From a virus: 33,886 nucleotides of DNA. Position numbers and translations under genes: made by a program. Positions 1 to 9,055 of the stretch are shown here, one piece after another. How positions within the stretch are numbered: position 1 is the stretch's first letter; every line of letters starts with the position of its first letter. The DNA lies in the IMG/VR virus record IMGVR_UViG_3300043409_000077, positions 1-33,886 of that record; one strand, written 5' to 3'. The notes beneath the pieces were generated by a model. It saw only the letters and a list, made by a program, of their open reading frames with translations, made no database searches and was not told the origin of the DNA.

Positions 1-152
1 GGCGGGTTAAATGCTAAGGGCAGAGCCTCAGCAAAGGCAGAGGGCATGGATTTAAAGCCGCCTGTCAAGTCAGGGGATAACCCACGCCGAGCATCATTCC
101 TTGCGCGGATGGGCAATATGCCTGGTCCAATGGAAAAGAACGGCGAGCCGAC
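1..152. repeat. Terminal direct overlap, left copy (circular assembly)
   Basis: Bases 1-152 are repeated at 33735-33886 in the same orientation with one difference: C at 127 is T at 33861. The reading frame that enters at base 1 is the same as the one leaving at the window end, so the sequence is a circle of 33,734 bp opened inside a gene. The mismatch changes a proline codon (CCA) to serine (TCA). The repeat is more likely an assembly overlap of a circularly permuted genome than a fixed biological terminal repeat, because it lies within a coding gene and not at a module boundary. Confidence 0.93.
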
Positions 153-246
153 CCGACTAGCGTTGTCCCTCAAGGCTTGGGGGGCTGGCTCAAAAGAAGA
201 AGCTAAGGCTACGGCTAAGGCCATATCACGACGAAACAAAGCCTAA
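1..246 (+). CDS. DUF6321-like small basic protein, 3' part of a gene split by the window ends
   Basis: The frame is open from base 1. When joined to 33693-33734 it gives a protein of about 95 residues beginning MTAAWQRKEG. It contains a glycine/lysine-rich N-terminus, a central GDNPRRASFLARMGNMPG motif and a basic C-terminus ending SRRNKA. From memory this matches the DUF6321 family of small phage proteins next to tail genes; the role is unknown. The internal ATG at 46 is not the true start. The stop overlaps the ATG of the next gene (TAATG), which indicates translational coupling. The basic composition is compatible with nucleic-acid or virion association, but that is inference. Confidence 0.85.
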   Translation, partial: GGLNAKGRASAKAEGMDLKPPVKSGDNPRRASFLARMGNMPGPMEKNGEPTRLALSLKAWGAGSKEEAKATAKAISRRNKA

Positions 247-1793
247 TGTTAAATTCATTTGCCAAGATACCGCGCCAACAGTCTGCCCAGACCGTGACGG
301 TTGCCGCCCCAATCGGGGGTTGGAATGCTCGGGATGCGCTGGGGGCAATGGATCCCTTGGATGCGGTAACTTTGCAGAACTTTTGGCCTGGCACTAATTC
401 GGTTATCTTGCGAAACGGCTACACCAAACACGCAACAGGATTTCCCGCTGAAGTGCAAACACTGATGGCGTACAGCTCGGGGACTTCAAACAAATTGTTT
501 GCCATATCTGATGGCAAAATTTACGATGCCACCAGCGCGGGTGCGGTGGGTGCTGCGGCAGTAAGCAGTCTCACAAACTCAAAATTCCAGTACACAAACA
601 TCACCACACCGGCGGCATCCTATTTGATGGCGGTCAACGGCGCAGACAAGCTCCAAATCTTTGATGGCACAAATTGGCATAAGGATGGAGATGGCTCGCC
701 TTATGATATTACTGGCGTAAATACGGCTAATTGTTCAAACATTTTGCTGTTTAAAAACCGTATTTGGTTGATTGAAACCGGCAGTTTAAAGGTTTGGTAT
801 TTGCCAATAAATGCAATTGGTGGGGCGGCTGTGGCGCTGGATATGACCAGCTTGGTACAGCAAGGCGGCTACATCATGGCTGGCATGACATGGACGTTAG
901 ACGCTGGCTATGGTGTTGACGACAATTTGGCGTTTATCACCAACAAGGGCGAATTGATCCTCTGGCGACTGACCGACCCTACCACGCCAACAGGCATTTC
1001 AATGGTGGGCTTGTGGAAGCTGGGCGCTCCAATTGGCAGGCGCTGCTACACAAAGTTTGGCGGTGACTTGCTGATCATTACGCAAGATGGCATTGTTCCC
1101 ATGTCGGGGGCATTGCAAAGCTCAAGGCTTGATCCAAGGGTATCAATTACCAACAAAATCCAGTATGCGGTCAGCCAGGCGGTCAGTTTGTATGGTGATA
1201 ATTTTGGGTGGTGTTTGTTGTATTACCCAAAAGAAAACCAATTAATTATGAATGTGCCTATAAGCACCGGCGATGAGCAGCAATATGTGATGAACAACAT
1301 TACCAAGAGCTGGTGCAACTTTACTGGCTGGGCGGCGACTTGTTGGGAATTGTTTAACGACAACCCTTATTTTGGTGGTAGTAACTATGTGGCGGCGGCT
1401 TGGAATGGCAACACAGACGACACCTCTAATATTGAGGGCTTTGGGTTACAGAGCTTTCAATCCTATGGCACTGCCCTGCAAAAGCAATGCAAGATGATTC
1501 GCTACCACCTCCAATCAAATGGCTCGCCATCTGTTTTTGGTAATGTAAATGTGGATTACAACCTTGCCGATGAATCAGCGCAGCTTAACTTTTCCACAAG
1601 TGTTTATGGCTTGTGGGACACAGGATTGTGGGATTCTGCTATTTGGGGCGCTGGGTTAGTGCCATTGGCTGATTGGCAGGGCGCAACAAATATTGGATAT
1701 ACGTTTGCCCCGCTGATCAAAACAGCCACGCAGGGCATACAATTACAGTGGGTCGCAACCGATCTGGTGTTCGAGGGTGGCGGTGTCCTTTGA
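246..1793 (+). CDS. Tail nozzle / packaged-DNA stabilisation protein (P22 gp10-like)
   Basis: This 515-residue protein is rich in beta-strand, aromatic and glycine residues, with repeated segments such as LFAISDGKIYD, LMAVNGADKLQIFDG and LLIITQDGIVPMSG that look like propeller blades. This organisation is typical of the podovirus tail hub or nozzle proteins (P22 gp10 family) that plug the portal-adaptor channel after packaging. The N-terminal PIGGWNARDALGAMDPLDAV segment (residues 22-41) is the recognisable family signature. Its position after the adaptor gene at 32611-33528 and before the ejection-type proteins fits P22-like order. The start ATG overlaps the previous stop, and no strong ribosome binding site is visible, so coupling is likely. 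Confidence 0.8.
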   Translation: MLNSFAKIPRQQSAQTVTVAAPIGGWNARDALGAMDPLDAVTLQNFWPGTNSVILRNGYTKHATGFPAEVQTLMAYSSGTSNKLFAISDGKIYDATSAGAVGAAAVSSLTNSKFQYTNITTPAASYLMAVNGADKLQIFDGTNWHKDGDGSPYDITGVNTANCSNILLFKNRIWLIETGSLKVWYLPINAIGGAAVALDMTSLVQQGGYIMAGMTWTLDAGYGVDDNLAFITNKGELILWRLTDPTTPTGISMVGLWKLGAPIGRRCYTKFGGDLLIITQDGIVPMSGALQSSRLDPRVSITNKIQYAVSQAVSLYGDNFGWCLLYYPKENQLIMNVPISTGDEQQYVMNNITKSWCNFTGWAATCWELFNDNPYFGGSNYVAAAWNGNTDDTSNIEGFGLQSFQSYGTALQKQCKMIRYHLQSNGSPSVFGNVNVDYNLADESAQLNFSTSVYGLWDTGLWDSAIWGAGLVPLADWQGATNIGYTFAPLIKTATQGIQLQWVATDLVFEGGGVL

Positions 1794-2223
1794 GTTAATT
1801 ACCAATCATTCAGCAGGTCATTGGACGGCTGAACAGACAAAAGGTAAGTATTTTGAGGCTAACAGCCAATCAATCGGATTGAAACAAAACGGCGAGTTTG
1901 TTGCCGGTGTGATTTACGAGAATTGGAATAGGCGAACAATCACTTGCCATATTGCCATTTCTGGTCGGTTGACACCACGCTACTTGGCGGTAATTTTTGA
2001 CTATCCATTCAATGTTTGCGATGTCAAAAAGATTATTGTCCCAGTAGATTCAACAAATTCTAAAAGTGTCAACTTGGTTGAAAAGATGGGCTTTATTGAA
2101 GAAGCTCGAATCAAGGACGGCATGGCTGATGGGGACATGATTTTGTACACATTGGCAAAGAATGATTGCAAATATTTAGGGGAACGATATGAAAAGCGCA
2201 CCAGCCGCACCGCCAGCACCTGA
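1783..2223 (+). CDS. GNAT-family N-acetyltransferase-like protein
   Basis: The product has about 146 residues. The C-terminal half carries a GNAT-like pattern: IIVPVDSTNSKSVNLVEKMG followed by FIEEAR, resembling the acetyl-CoA-binding region and beta4/alpha4 turn of ribosomal-protein-type acetyltransferases. Similar proteins sit among internal virion genes in other podoviruses. GTG 1783 was chosen because GAGGG (1773-1777) lies about 5 nt upstream; GTG 1777 is an alternative in the same frame. The start overlaps the end of the tail nozzle gene, and the 3' end overlaps the next gene by 35 nt. Substrate is unknown. Confidence 0.72.
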   Translation: MSFELITNHSAGHWTAEQTKGKYFEANSQSIGLKQNGEFVAGVIYENWNRRTITCHIAISGRLTPRYLAVIFDYPFNVCDVKKIIVPVDSTNSKSVNLVEKMGFIEEARIKDGMADGDMILYTLAKNDCKYLGERYEKRTSRTAST

Positions 2224-3262
2224 CTATATTGGCGCAGCCAAAGAGCAGGGCGTGGCAAACATTGAGTCCGCAAGGGCTACGGCAAAGCTCAACAATCCCA
2301 ATATGTACACGCCCTATGGCACACAGTTAGTTAGCTATGACGGTGATGTTCCAACAGTACGGCAAACCCTTACTCCTACCTCACAAAAGGCTTTAGAAGC
2401 GCAGCAAAACGTGGGATTGTCATTGTCAGACCTTGCCCAAAAGGGGACAGGTATTGCAAGCACCGTGCTTGACAAGCCGTTTAGTTTTGGTGGGCCTGAC
2501 GTTCAGACATCGCTGGACACAAGCGGCATAGCCAAGATGCCTGTCAATGCAGGGATGACAGGGCAAGAGGCAATCATGGCTCGACTTGAGCCATCACTGG
2601 CAAAGCAGCGGGTTAGCACTGAGACCCAGTTAATTAATCAGGGATTGCGACCAGGCACAGAAGCGTATGACAACGCCATTCAATTACTTGGACAACAAGA
2701 GACCGATGCTCGAACACAAGCCGTTGTACAAGGTCTTAACCTTGATATTGGCGCAAATGCTCAGGGATATAACCAAGCATTACAAAGCGGTCAGTTTGGC
2801 AATACAGCACAACAACAGATGTTGGCACAAGCAATCCAACAACGTCAGATGCCGCTGAATGAGATTAACGCATTGACCAGCAGCTCACAAATTCAAAATC
2901 CGCAATTTGCAGCTTACACAGGTGCAAATGTTGCGCCTCCACCAATTTCACAGGCAACAGCTCAACGAGGCCAATATGATCAAAACGCCTACAACGCACA
3001 AGTGGCTTCACAAAATGCTAATACAGCAGGTTTGTACAGCTTAGGCGGCGCTGGCATGATGGCGTATGCAATGTCTGACCGCCGCTTAAAATCAAATATT
3101 GTAAGGCTTGGCACTCACCCAATAGGCGTTGGAATTTACGAATACGATATTTTTGGCGGTCGCCAAATTGGTGTGATGGCGCAAGAGTTGATGGAAGTAA
3201 TGCCAGAAGCAGTGATCCAGCACCCAAGCGGTTATCTAATGGTTAATTACGGGAGACTTTGA
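2189..3262 (+). CDS. Internal virion-type protein with C-terminal Peptidase_S74 chaperone domain
   Basis: The product has 357 residues. Residues 1-290 are Gln/Ala/Asn-rich and largely helical with low complexity, as in ejection or internal virion proteins. From residue 296 the sequence SDRRLKSNI starts a short intramolecular-chaperone (S74) domain with downstream GVMAQELMEVMPEAV. In endosialidase-type S74 domains the Ser and the Lys five residues later form the self-cleavage dyad; here they are S296 and K301, so auto-cleavage just before S296 is plausible. The AGGGGA ribosome binding site lies 5 nt before ATG 2189. S74 is better known at the ends of trimeric fibres, so its place here is notable. 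The virion role is inferred from neighbours. Confidence 0.75.
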   Translation: MKSAPAAPPAPDYIGAAKEQGVANIESARATAKLNNPNMYTPYGTQLVSYDGDVPTVRQTLTPTSQKALEAQQNVGLSLSDLAQKGTGIASTVLDKPFSFGGPDVQTSLDTSGIAKMPVNAGMTGQEAIMARLEPSLAKQRVSTETQLINQGLRPGTEAYDNAIQLLGQQETDARTQAVVQGLNLDIGANAQGYNQALQSGQFGNTAQQQMLAQAIQQRQMPLNEINALTSSSQIQNPQFAAYTGANVAPPPISQATAQRGQYDQNAYNAQVASQNANTAGLYSLGGAGMMAYAMSDRRLKSNIVRLGTHPIGVGIYEYDIFGGRQIGVMAQELMEVMPEAVIQHPSGYLMVNYGRL

Positions 3263-4230
3263 TGGCAGATATAAACTTATCCCCATATACCGCCGATCAG
3301 CAGGCAATGAATCGCCGCCGTAGGATGGCTGAGGCAATGCAACAGGAATCTATTGCTCCAATTCAAATGCCTACCATGCCGGGAGTGGCAATCAGCCCCT
3401 ACGCAGGTCTTGCAAAGATATTGCAAGGCTACATTGCTGGCAAAAATCTCAGCAAAGCAGATAAAGAAGAAAAAGATTACGAAAATCAAGTGTCAGAAGA
3501 TACGGCAAGACTTTTAAGAAATGTCGGCAAAACAGAAACTATACCTGGCGACATAATCACGCCTGGAAAAGAAGCGATATATGAACCGTCTGTGCCTATC
3601 CAAGAAAACTTGGATCGTAAACAAGAATTAATAGATTTATATGCACCTGATCCAACAAATGCGGCAAGGGCAGCAATTGGCTACAACTTGGTGCGCCCAG
3701 AAGATAGGGAAAGAATCACAAACTTGCCAGGCATGACTGAGGGAAGAGAAATCCCTGCTGTCCCCGAGGTAAGAGGCGCAAGCCGACAAGTGCCTTACTT
3801 GTCAGCAGACTTGTTAGACCCCAACAATCCTCTTGCCATGAAAACTGGGCAGGGTAGACAAATGCTGGCTCAATACTTGATGCAACAGCAAGCCCAACAG
3901 CAGGCTGCGGCGCAAGCTGAATTGGCGGCTTCACGTCAACTACAAGCATTTAATCCAGAACAAAACGTAGGCACATTTAGTGGTGGTAAATTTAATACCA
4001 TTATTCAAGGTCAACCTAAGCCAATGACAGATACACAACGGTTGGATGCTGAATTAAAACAATTTGCGGCTGAAGTTGAAGCAGACAAAGCTCTAGATGT
4101 AGGTCGTCCAGCAAGAACATTTGAACGATTGCCAAAAGGCGTTCCAATAGGCGCTAAAAAAGTTGGCAAAGATAAAGCAACAGGAAAAGATGTTTATAAA
4201 TTAAACAATGAACTATTTGTGGGGGAATAA
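3262..4230 (+). CDS. Putative internal/ejection virion protein, helical
   Basis: The product has 322 residues from ATG 3262 (MADINLSPYTADQQ). The ATG overlaps the previous stop (TGATG) and has GGGAG 6 nt upstream, which decides it over the in-frame TTG 3259. Composition is hydrophilic, with a long Gln/Ala helix (QYLMQQQAQQQAAAQAELAA, about residues 205-224) and a lysine-rich C-terminus. No enzymatic motif was seen. Position between the S74 protein and two further helical proteins, in a chain of one-base TAATG/TGATG overlaps, suggests the set of proteins packaged in the podovirus head and ejected with DNA. The function is inferred only from synteny. Confidence 0.7.
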   Translation: MADINLSPYTADQQAMNRRRRMAEAMQQESIAPIQMPTMPGVAISPYAGLAKILQGYIAGKNLSKADKEEKDYENQVSEDTARLLRNVGKTETIPGDIITPGKEAIYEPSVPIQENLDRKQELIDLYAPDPTNAARAAIGYNLVRPEDRERITNLPGMTEGREIPAVPEVRGASRQVPYLSADLLDPNNPLAMKTGQGRQMLAQYLMQQQAQQQAAAQAELAASRQLQAFNPEQNVGTFSGGKFNTIIQGQPKPMTDTQRLDAELKQFAAEVEADKALDVGRPARTFERLPKGVPIGAKKVGKDKATGKDVYKLNNELFVGE

Positions 4231-4898
4231 TGGGTAAATTCACAGGTGAAGTAATTTATGATGACCCGCAAGTACAAGCTAAAACTGCGGTCAATCCTGC
4301 GTTGGTGCAAGCATTAGTGCCGCCTGCAAAATCAGCGCCCTCTTTGTCTCCACAAGATCAAAGAGCATTTGATTTATCAGAGGCTAAAAGAAAATCCGAT
4401 GAACAAGCAAAAATTCGTGAAGAAAATAGAGCCGCAGCAAAAAAAGTAGACGAAGAACAAAGAGCAATAAAAGCAAAGTCCGCAGAAATAGATTTAAAGA
4501 AAGCCAAAAATCTTGAAAACTTACCGACTTTAATTACAAGAGCAAAATCGGTTTTAAAAGGTGAAAACGTTGATGAAACAGGCGTTGTAACAAAAGCGCC
4601 ATTGCCAACTCAAAGTTTTGGCGGTTCAATTATTGATGCTGTTGGTGGATTTGTTGGAAAAACTCCACAAGGTGCGGCACAAGCAGACCGATTAAAAGTA
4701 ATTGGCGGTGCTATGGTTTTGGCAATGCCCAGAATGGAAGGCCCGCAATCTGATACCGACACCAAGCTATATAGAGAAATGGCTGGCAAAGTTGGCGATG
4801 ACACTGTTTCAATTGAGAGAAGACTTGCTGCTTTGGATGAAGTTGAAAAAATATATTCCAAATACAACAAAACTTCTGGATGGAAAGTGGTTAAGTAA
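4230..4898 (+). CDS. Putative internal virion protein with central coiled coil
   Basis: The product has 222 residues. Residues about 45-95 are a highly charged Lys/Glu/Ala segment predicted by eye to be a long helix or coiled coil. The C-terminal third has a conserved-looking region (LAMPRMEGPQSDTDTKLYRE, then RRLAALDEVEKIYSKY) that I recognise from other phage internal proteins but cannot name. The start ATG overlaps the preceding TAA and follows a GGGGG tract about 6 nt upstream. Codon use is AT-richer than in the capsid genes, as in its two neighbours. It probably works together with 3262-4230 and 4898-6904 in DNA ejection. Confidence 0.7.
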   Translation: MGKFTGEVIYDDPQVQAKTAVNPALVQALVPPAKSAPSLSPQDQRAFDLSEAKRKSDEQAKIREENRAAAKKVDEEQRAIKAKSAEIDLKKAKNLENLPTLITRAKSVLKGENVDETGVVTKAPLPTQSFGGSIIDAVGGFVGKTPQGAAQADRLKVIGGAMVLAMPRMEGPQSDTDTKLYREMAGKVGDDTVSIERRLAALDEVEKIYSKYNKTSGWKVVK

Positions 4899-6904
4899 TG
4901 ACTGACCAAATCTACAAAGTCCAAGACCCGCAAGGGAACATTCGCCAGATTAGCGGCCCTGCCGGTGCGTCTGAGGATGAAATCATTGCACGAGCGCAAG
5001 AATTATTTGCTGACATCGTATTTGCTGATCCAGCTGCAAAACCTGTGCCGCCACCAGTTTCTGCGCCAAAAAGTAAATATGTAAATTTAATGTCTTTGTT
5101 GCCGCCAAAAGAAGAAAGCCCAATGCCAGGCATATTGATGGGTGCGGGCGATCCTTTCTTGGCGGGTACACGTTTGCTAATGGAAACAGGATTAGGTGAC
5201 AAATTAGACAAACGCGCAATGGATGCCGTTATTGCTGAACGTGAAACAAAATACCAAGCGCAACGACAAAACAAAGGCTTTGACACAAGCCGTTTAGCTG
5301 GCAACATTCTTAGCCCTCCCAATGTTGCATTGACGATGGCTTTGCCAAGCTCACTGGTTTCTACTGTGCCAAGATTGTTGGCAACTGGCAGCGTTATGGG
5401 TGCAGGCACAAGCCTGATGAATCCCGTGACTGAGCCTGCCCAGCAAAAAGATTATGGCAGTACGCTGAAATCAAACATGATGATGGCCGGTATTCTTGGG
5501 CCTGTATTCCAAGGTGGCTCTAAAGCTGCTGGCGCTTTGGGTAGCAATATTGCTCAAAGGGTTAGTGAAAGTTCTGCGGGGGAAGCGGCAAAACTCAAAC
5601 TTGCCGAAGTATTGTCAAAAAGCGGCATAGGCTCATTGTTTGAGCCTGGCGGTGCTGGTAATGCTTTAACTCAAATTGAAGCTAAATTAGCCAAACTTGG
5701 GCCAGAGGCGACTTTATTTGATGCGGCGGGGCAACCCACCAAAGTTTTACTTGACACGTTGGCAACCCTGCCAGGGCAGGCTAAAACTTATGTAGAACAG
5801 CTTATTCGCAATAGGCAAGCCACACGCCCACAAAGAATAATGACTGCTGCTGATGAATCTTTAAAAACTGGTGGCGCTGGTTACAAAACAACATTGGATG
5901 CGTTGGTTAAACAAAAACAAACCGAATCTGCGCCTTTTTATAAACAAATTGAAAATATGTCTGTTCGGGTTGATGACAACCTACACAAGCTAATTCAACG
6001 TGCTCCTGATGCGTGGAAAGCCGCAGAAGATTTGGCAATAAGAGAGGGCAAAGTTCCAATAGATTTGTCAAAAATTAACGCTGGCGATGATTTGTCATTT
6101 GAAGCGTTGGACACGTTAAAAAAGGCATTATTTACAATAGCCGAAAAAGAAAAAGTAAACTTTTTGCCCACAGCAGAAAGCCGAGCAACTAATGAACTTC
6201 GCAAACAATTAACTCGCAAACTTGATGATTTGTCGCCTAAAGACAAAAATGGTAAGTCAATTTATAAGATGGCTCGGGAGGCGTTTGGAGGGCCAGCTGA
6301 ACTTGAAACCGCAGTTATAGCGGGACGCACCGCAATGAAAAACGATCAAATTGGCGTTTCTGAGTTAATGAAAGACATGAGCGCTAGTGAGCTGGAGGCG
6401 TTCAGAATTGGCGCTTTACAGGCTTTGCGAGACAAGGTTGGGACAAAAGCAGGTCAAACTTCATTGCTTGATTTTTGGCGAGAAACAAAAACTAGCGGCC
6501 CATTAAAAGAAATCTTTGGCAATGATTATCGAAAATTTACTGCGGCGCTTTTTAGAGAAGAAAGTTTAAAAAAGATTGAATCAGTAGGCCGAGGATCGCA
6601 AACAGCGCAGCGTTTATTGTCAGCGGGTGAATTGGATGCCCAAGACGCAATGCAAGCTGGTCAAGCGGTTGCAAGCGCCAGCCAGGGTAATGTTGGGCCA
6701 TTGACAAGCACAGTTCTAAATCTTGGTAAAAAGATTTCTACACCAGAACAAACACGCAATGAAATGGCAAAATTGCTATTAGAAAAAGGCCCATTTGCTA
6801 TGCGTACATTGAGAGACTTGCCTGAGACTGTAAGAAAGTTTAATGAAGCTCAAGCTAGGCAAGCGGCTTTGGCAAATGTTTTAGCACAACAACCTAATAG
6901 GTGA
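4898..6904 (+). CDS. Large internal/ejection protein
   Basis: The product has 668 residues. The N-terminal 40 residues (IYKVQDPQGNIRQISGPAGA, then SEDEIIARAQELF) are a small domain often found at the start of large phage internal proteins. Alanine/glycine-rich stretches around residues 140-200 could be membrane-active, and the remainder is helical. No lytic transglycosylase motif was found, so a peptidoglycan-degrading role is not supported. Length, position just before the tail fibre gene and overlap with the previous stop (TAATG) agree with a podovirus ejection protein analogous to P22 gp16/gp20 or T7 gp16. The assignment rests on position and composition. Confidence 0.7.
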   Translation: MTDQIYKVQDPQGNIRQISGPAGASEDEIIARAQELFADIVFADPAAKPVPPPVSAPKSKYVNLMSLLPPKEESPMPGILMGAGDPFLAGTRLLMETGLGDKLDKRAMDAVIAERETKYQAQRQNKGFDTSRLAGNILSPPNVALTMALPSSLVSTVPRLLATGSVMGAGTSLMNPVTEPAQQKDYGSTLKSNMMMAGILGPVFQGGSKAAGALGSNIAQRVSESSAGEAAKLKLAEVLSKSGIGSLFEPGGAGNALTQIEAKLAKLGPEATLFDAAGQPTKVLLDTLATLPGQAKTYVEQLIRNRQATRPQRIMTAADESLKTGGAGYKTTLDALVKQKQTESAPFYKQIENMSVRVDDNLHKLIQRAPDAWKAAEDLAIREGKVPIDLSKINAGDDLSFEALDTLKKALFTIAEKEKVNFLPTAESRATNELRKQLTRKLDDLSPKDKNGKSIYKMAREAFGGPAELETAVIAGRTAMKNDQIGVSELMKDMSASELEAFRIGALQALRDKVGTKAGQTSLLDFWRETKTSGPLKEIFGNDYRKFTAALFREESLKKIESVGRGSQTAQRLLSAGELDAQDAMQAGQAVASASQGNVGPLTSTVLNLGKKISTPEQTRNEMAKLLLEKGPFAMRTLRDLPETVRKFNEAQARQAALANVLAQQPNR

Positions 6905-6908
6905 TCGA

Positions 6909-8657
6909 ATGAGTTACAACGGCAGCGGAACATTCCAAATAAACACTTCTGGGCAACCAGTAGTCGCAGGCACGGTCATATCCTCGACCGCCTTTAACGC
7001 CCTCACAGCGGATTTGGCAACAGGTCTGTCCACGGCTATCACTAAGGACGGTCAGACGGCTACAACGGCTCGCATACCGTTTGCAGCGGGTATCAGCTCC
7101 ACACTGGTCACAGACTCCTCTAGCGTCTCCACAGGGTCGATCATTACGGCTGGTGGTATTGGTGTGGCTAAGGCGGCTTATGTTGGCACAACTTTAACCG
7201 TTACAGGATCAAGCACATTTACTGGCGCAATTGCTGTTGACAGCGTCACCGATTCAAGCAGCACCACCACAGGATCAATTCAGACTGATGGCGGTGTGGG
7301 TGTGGCTAAGTCGCTGTATGTAGGTACAAACGCCAATGTAGCGGGTACTCTTGCGGTTACTGGCGTTGCAACATTTAGCGCTACGCCCATTTACTCTAGC
7401 TTGACTGCTTCAAGCGCAGTGGCAACAGATGCGTCTAAAAATCTTGTCAGCGTTACAAACACAGGCACAGGCAACAACGTGCTGGCGACTAGCCCAACCT
7501 TGGTAACGCCTATTCTTGGAACGCCACAAAGCGGCATATTGACCAATGCAACAGGACTGCCATTGTCCACAGGGGTTACAGGCGTGTTGCCTGAAGCTAA
7601 TGGCGGCACAGGCACAACTGTTGGCTACTACGGTTTCAAGAACCGCATCATCAATGGTGCAATGGTGATAAGTCAAAGAGGAACTTCTGCTGTTACTCAA
7701 ACGACCACTCCTGCATACACAGTTGATAGATGGAACATCTATGGCACAGTTACATCAAAGTACACGGCGCAACAAAATTCTGGAGCAGTTACTCCTCCTG
7801 CGGGGTATATAAATTATTTGGGGATAGTGTCGTCTAGCGCATATACGGTTGGCACATCCGAAAGATATGAAATCAGACAGGCAATAGAAGGTTTAAATGT
7901 TGCAGACTTAGCATGGGGTACAGCGTCTGCCGCAACAGTTACATTGTCTTTTTGGGTTCGCAGTTCTTTAACTGGAACATTTGGTGGCATTATTCAAAAT
8001 AATGCAAATGATAGAACATACCCTTACACATACACAATTTCTACTGCAAATACTTGGGAACAAAAAACTGTAACCATTGCGGGGGACACATCAGGAACTT
8101 GGCTGACTACAAATAGCGTTGGAATATATGTTCAATTCAGCATGGGCGCTGGTGCTACATATAGCGGAACAGCGGGGGCTTGGACTGGAACTGCAAATAT
8201 TTTTAGTGCTACTGGAGCAGTTCAAATTGTAGCTACAAACGGCGCAACATGGTATGTCACAGGCGTACAACTAGAAAAAGGCTCAACAGCAACAAGCTTT
8301 GATTACAGACCTTATGGGACTGAGTTCCAGCTTTGTCAAAGGTATTATGAGCAATCTAATTTGGCAAATGGAAATTATCTTGGTATTGGTATGGTTTGGA
8401 CTGCTACTGACTGCCGAATAGTATTGCAGTTTCAAGTTCCAAAACGAACATCGCCAACATCAACTTTTAGTGGAACTTTAACTTGGGGAACTTCTACAAT
8501 AACTAAAACCATTACAAGTCATCTATTTGATACTCCATCAACAAATTCTGTTCTTATGTATAACCAAAGTCAAACTGGTATGACAATAGGTCAGGCTTTT
8601 CAAGTGCAAACACCCGGTGCTAGTAGTGCAACTATTACTTTTTCTGCGGAGTTATAA
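6909..8657 (+). CDS. Tail fibre / receptor-binding protein
   Basis: The product has 582 residues. It is rich in Ser, Thr, Gly and Ala with beta-repeat character. Two copies of an approximately 40-residue unit begin TDSSS at residues 68 and 114 and share TGSI..(A/D)GG(I/V)GVAK..YVGT. After a GVLPEANGGTGTT hinge (near residue 226) comes a globular C-terminal part starting KNRIINGAMVISQRG, a motif found in the receptor-binding ends of many phage fibres, and it closes with FDYRPYGTEFQLCQRYY. The ribosome binding site AGGTGA lies 5 nt upstream. The small gene that follows is commonly linked to fibres. Host receptor cannot be inferred. Confidence 0.85.
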   Translation: MSYNGSGTFQINTSGQPVVAGTVISSTAFNALTADLATGLSTAITKDGQTATTARIPFAAGISSTLVTDSSSVSTGSIITAGGIGVAKAAYVGTTLTVTGSSTFTGAIAVDSVTDSSSTTTGSIQTDGGVGVAKSLYVGTNANVAGTLAVTGVATFSATPIYSSLTASSAVATDASKNLVSVTNTGTGNNVLATSPTLVTPILGTPQSGILTNATGLPLSTGVTGVLPEANGGTGTTVGYYGFKNRIINGAMVISQRGTSAVTQTTTPAYTVDRWNIYGTVTSKYTAQQNSGAVTPPAGYINYLGIVSSSAYTVGTSERYEIRQAIEGLNVADLAWGTASAATVTLSFWVRSSLTGTFGGIIQNNANDRTYPYTYTISTANTWEQKTVTIAGDTSGTWLTTNSVGIYVQFSMGAGATYSGTAGAWTGTANIFSATGAVQIVATNGATWYVTGVQLEKGSTATSFDYRPYGTEFQLCQRYYEQSNLANGNYLGIGMVWTATDCRIVLQFQVPKRTSPTSTFSGTLTWGTSTITKTITSHLFDTPSTNSVLMYNQSQTGMTIGQAFQVQTPGASSATITFSAEL

Positions 8658-8816
8658 ATGTATAAACTTTTAAACAATTTTTATGGCGGTGAGGCAAGCA
8701 TGGTTCAGCGCTTGTCTGATGGCGCTTGCATCCCCTTTGACCCTGCCAACACCGACTACCAAGCCTACCTAAAGTGGCTTGCAGAGGGCAACACACCAGA
8801 ACCAGCGGATGAGTGA
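8658..8816 (+). CDS. Small tail-associated protein (52 aa)
   Basis: This short gene follows the fibre stop without a gap (TAA then ATG). The product is 52 residues: [18 protein letters not shown], then a segment reading [18 protein letters not shown] and an acidic tail NTPEPADE. The FDP..NTDYQ.YL.WLAEGN pattern is familiar from short proteins or C-terminal domains next to phage tail fibres. A fibre chaperone or tip component is possible. Its end overlaps the start of the next membrane gene by 8 nt, linking tail and lysis modules. Confidence 0.75.
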   Translation: MYKLLNNFYGGEASMVQRLSDGACIPFDPANTDYQAYLKWLAEGNTPEPADE

Positions 8817-9003
8817 AATAGAAAAAGATCACGCCGTCCACGTTGCGGTTTGCAGTGAGAGATACGCGGCTATTGAGAAAGCCTTTGTCGATGGAGACAA
8901 GCGCATGACGCGCATAGAGTATTTGCTTTATGTCGTGATCGGCGCGGTGTTGCTCGGCCCTGGCTTTGTTGGCGTGATTGTCAACAAATTGATAGGCGCG
9001 TGA
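8809..9003 (+). CDS. Small single-pass membrane protein, holin-like
   Basis: The product has 64 residues from ATG 8809. It has a polar N-terminal half ([20 protein letters not shown]) with a short amphipathic helix, then one hydrophobic segment about residues 42-62 ([20 protein letters not shown]). The layout, a helix followed by one membrane pass and a very short tail, is that of small phage holins or accessory lysis proteins. It starts 8 nt inside the preceding gene. An in-frame TTG at 8779 is less likely because it would extend deep into that gene. The membrane topology is clear, while the lysis role comes from location. Confidence 0.72.
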   Translation: MSEIEKDHAVHVAVCSERYAAIEKAFVDGDKRMTRIEYLLYVVIGAVLLGPGFVGVIVNKLIGA

Positions 9004-9055
9004 AATTGAACCTATCACACTGGCACTGGCTGCAATTGCTGGAATTAAGCAATCT

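Noticed and set aside
1-152. Genuine fixed direct terminal repeats (T7-like)
   Set aside because: The repeat is short, lies inside a coding gene in the same frame, and has a mismatch; an assembly overlap of a circular map is simpler.
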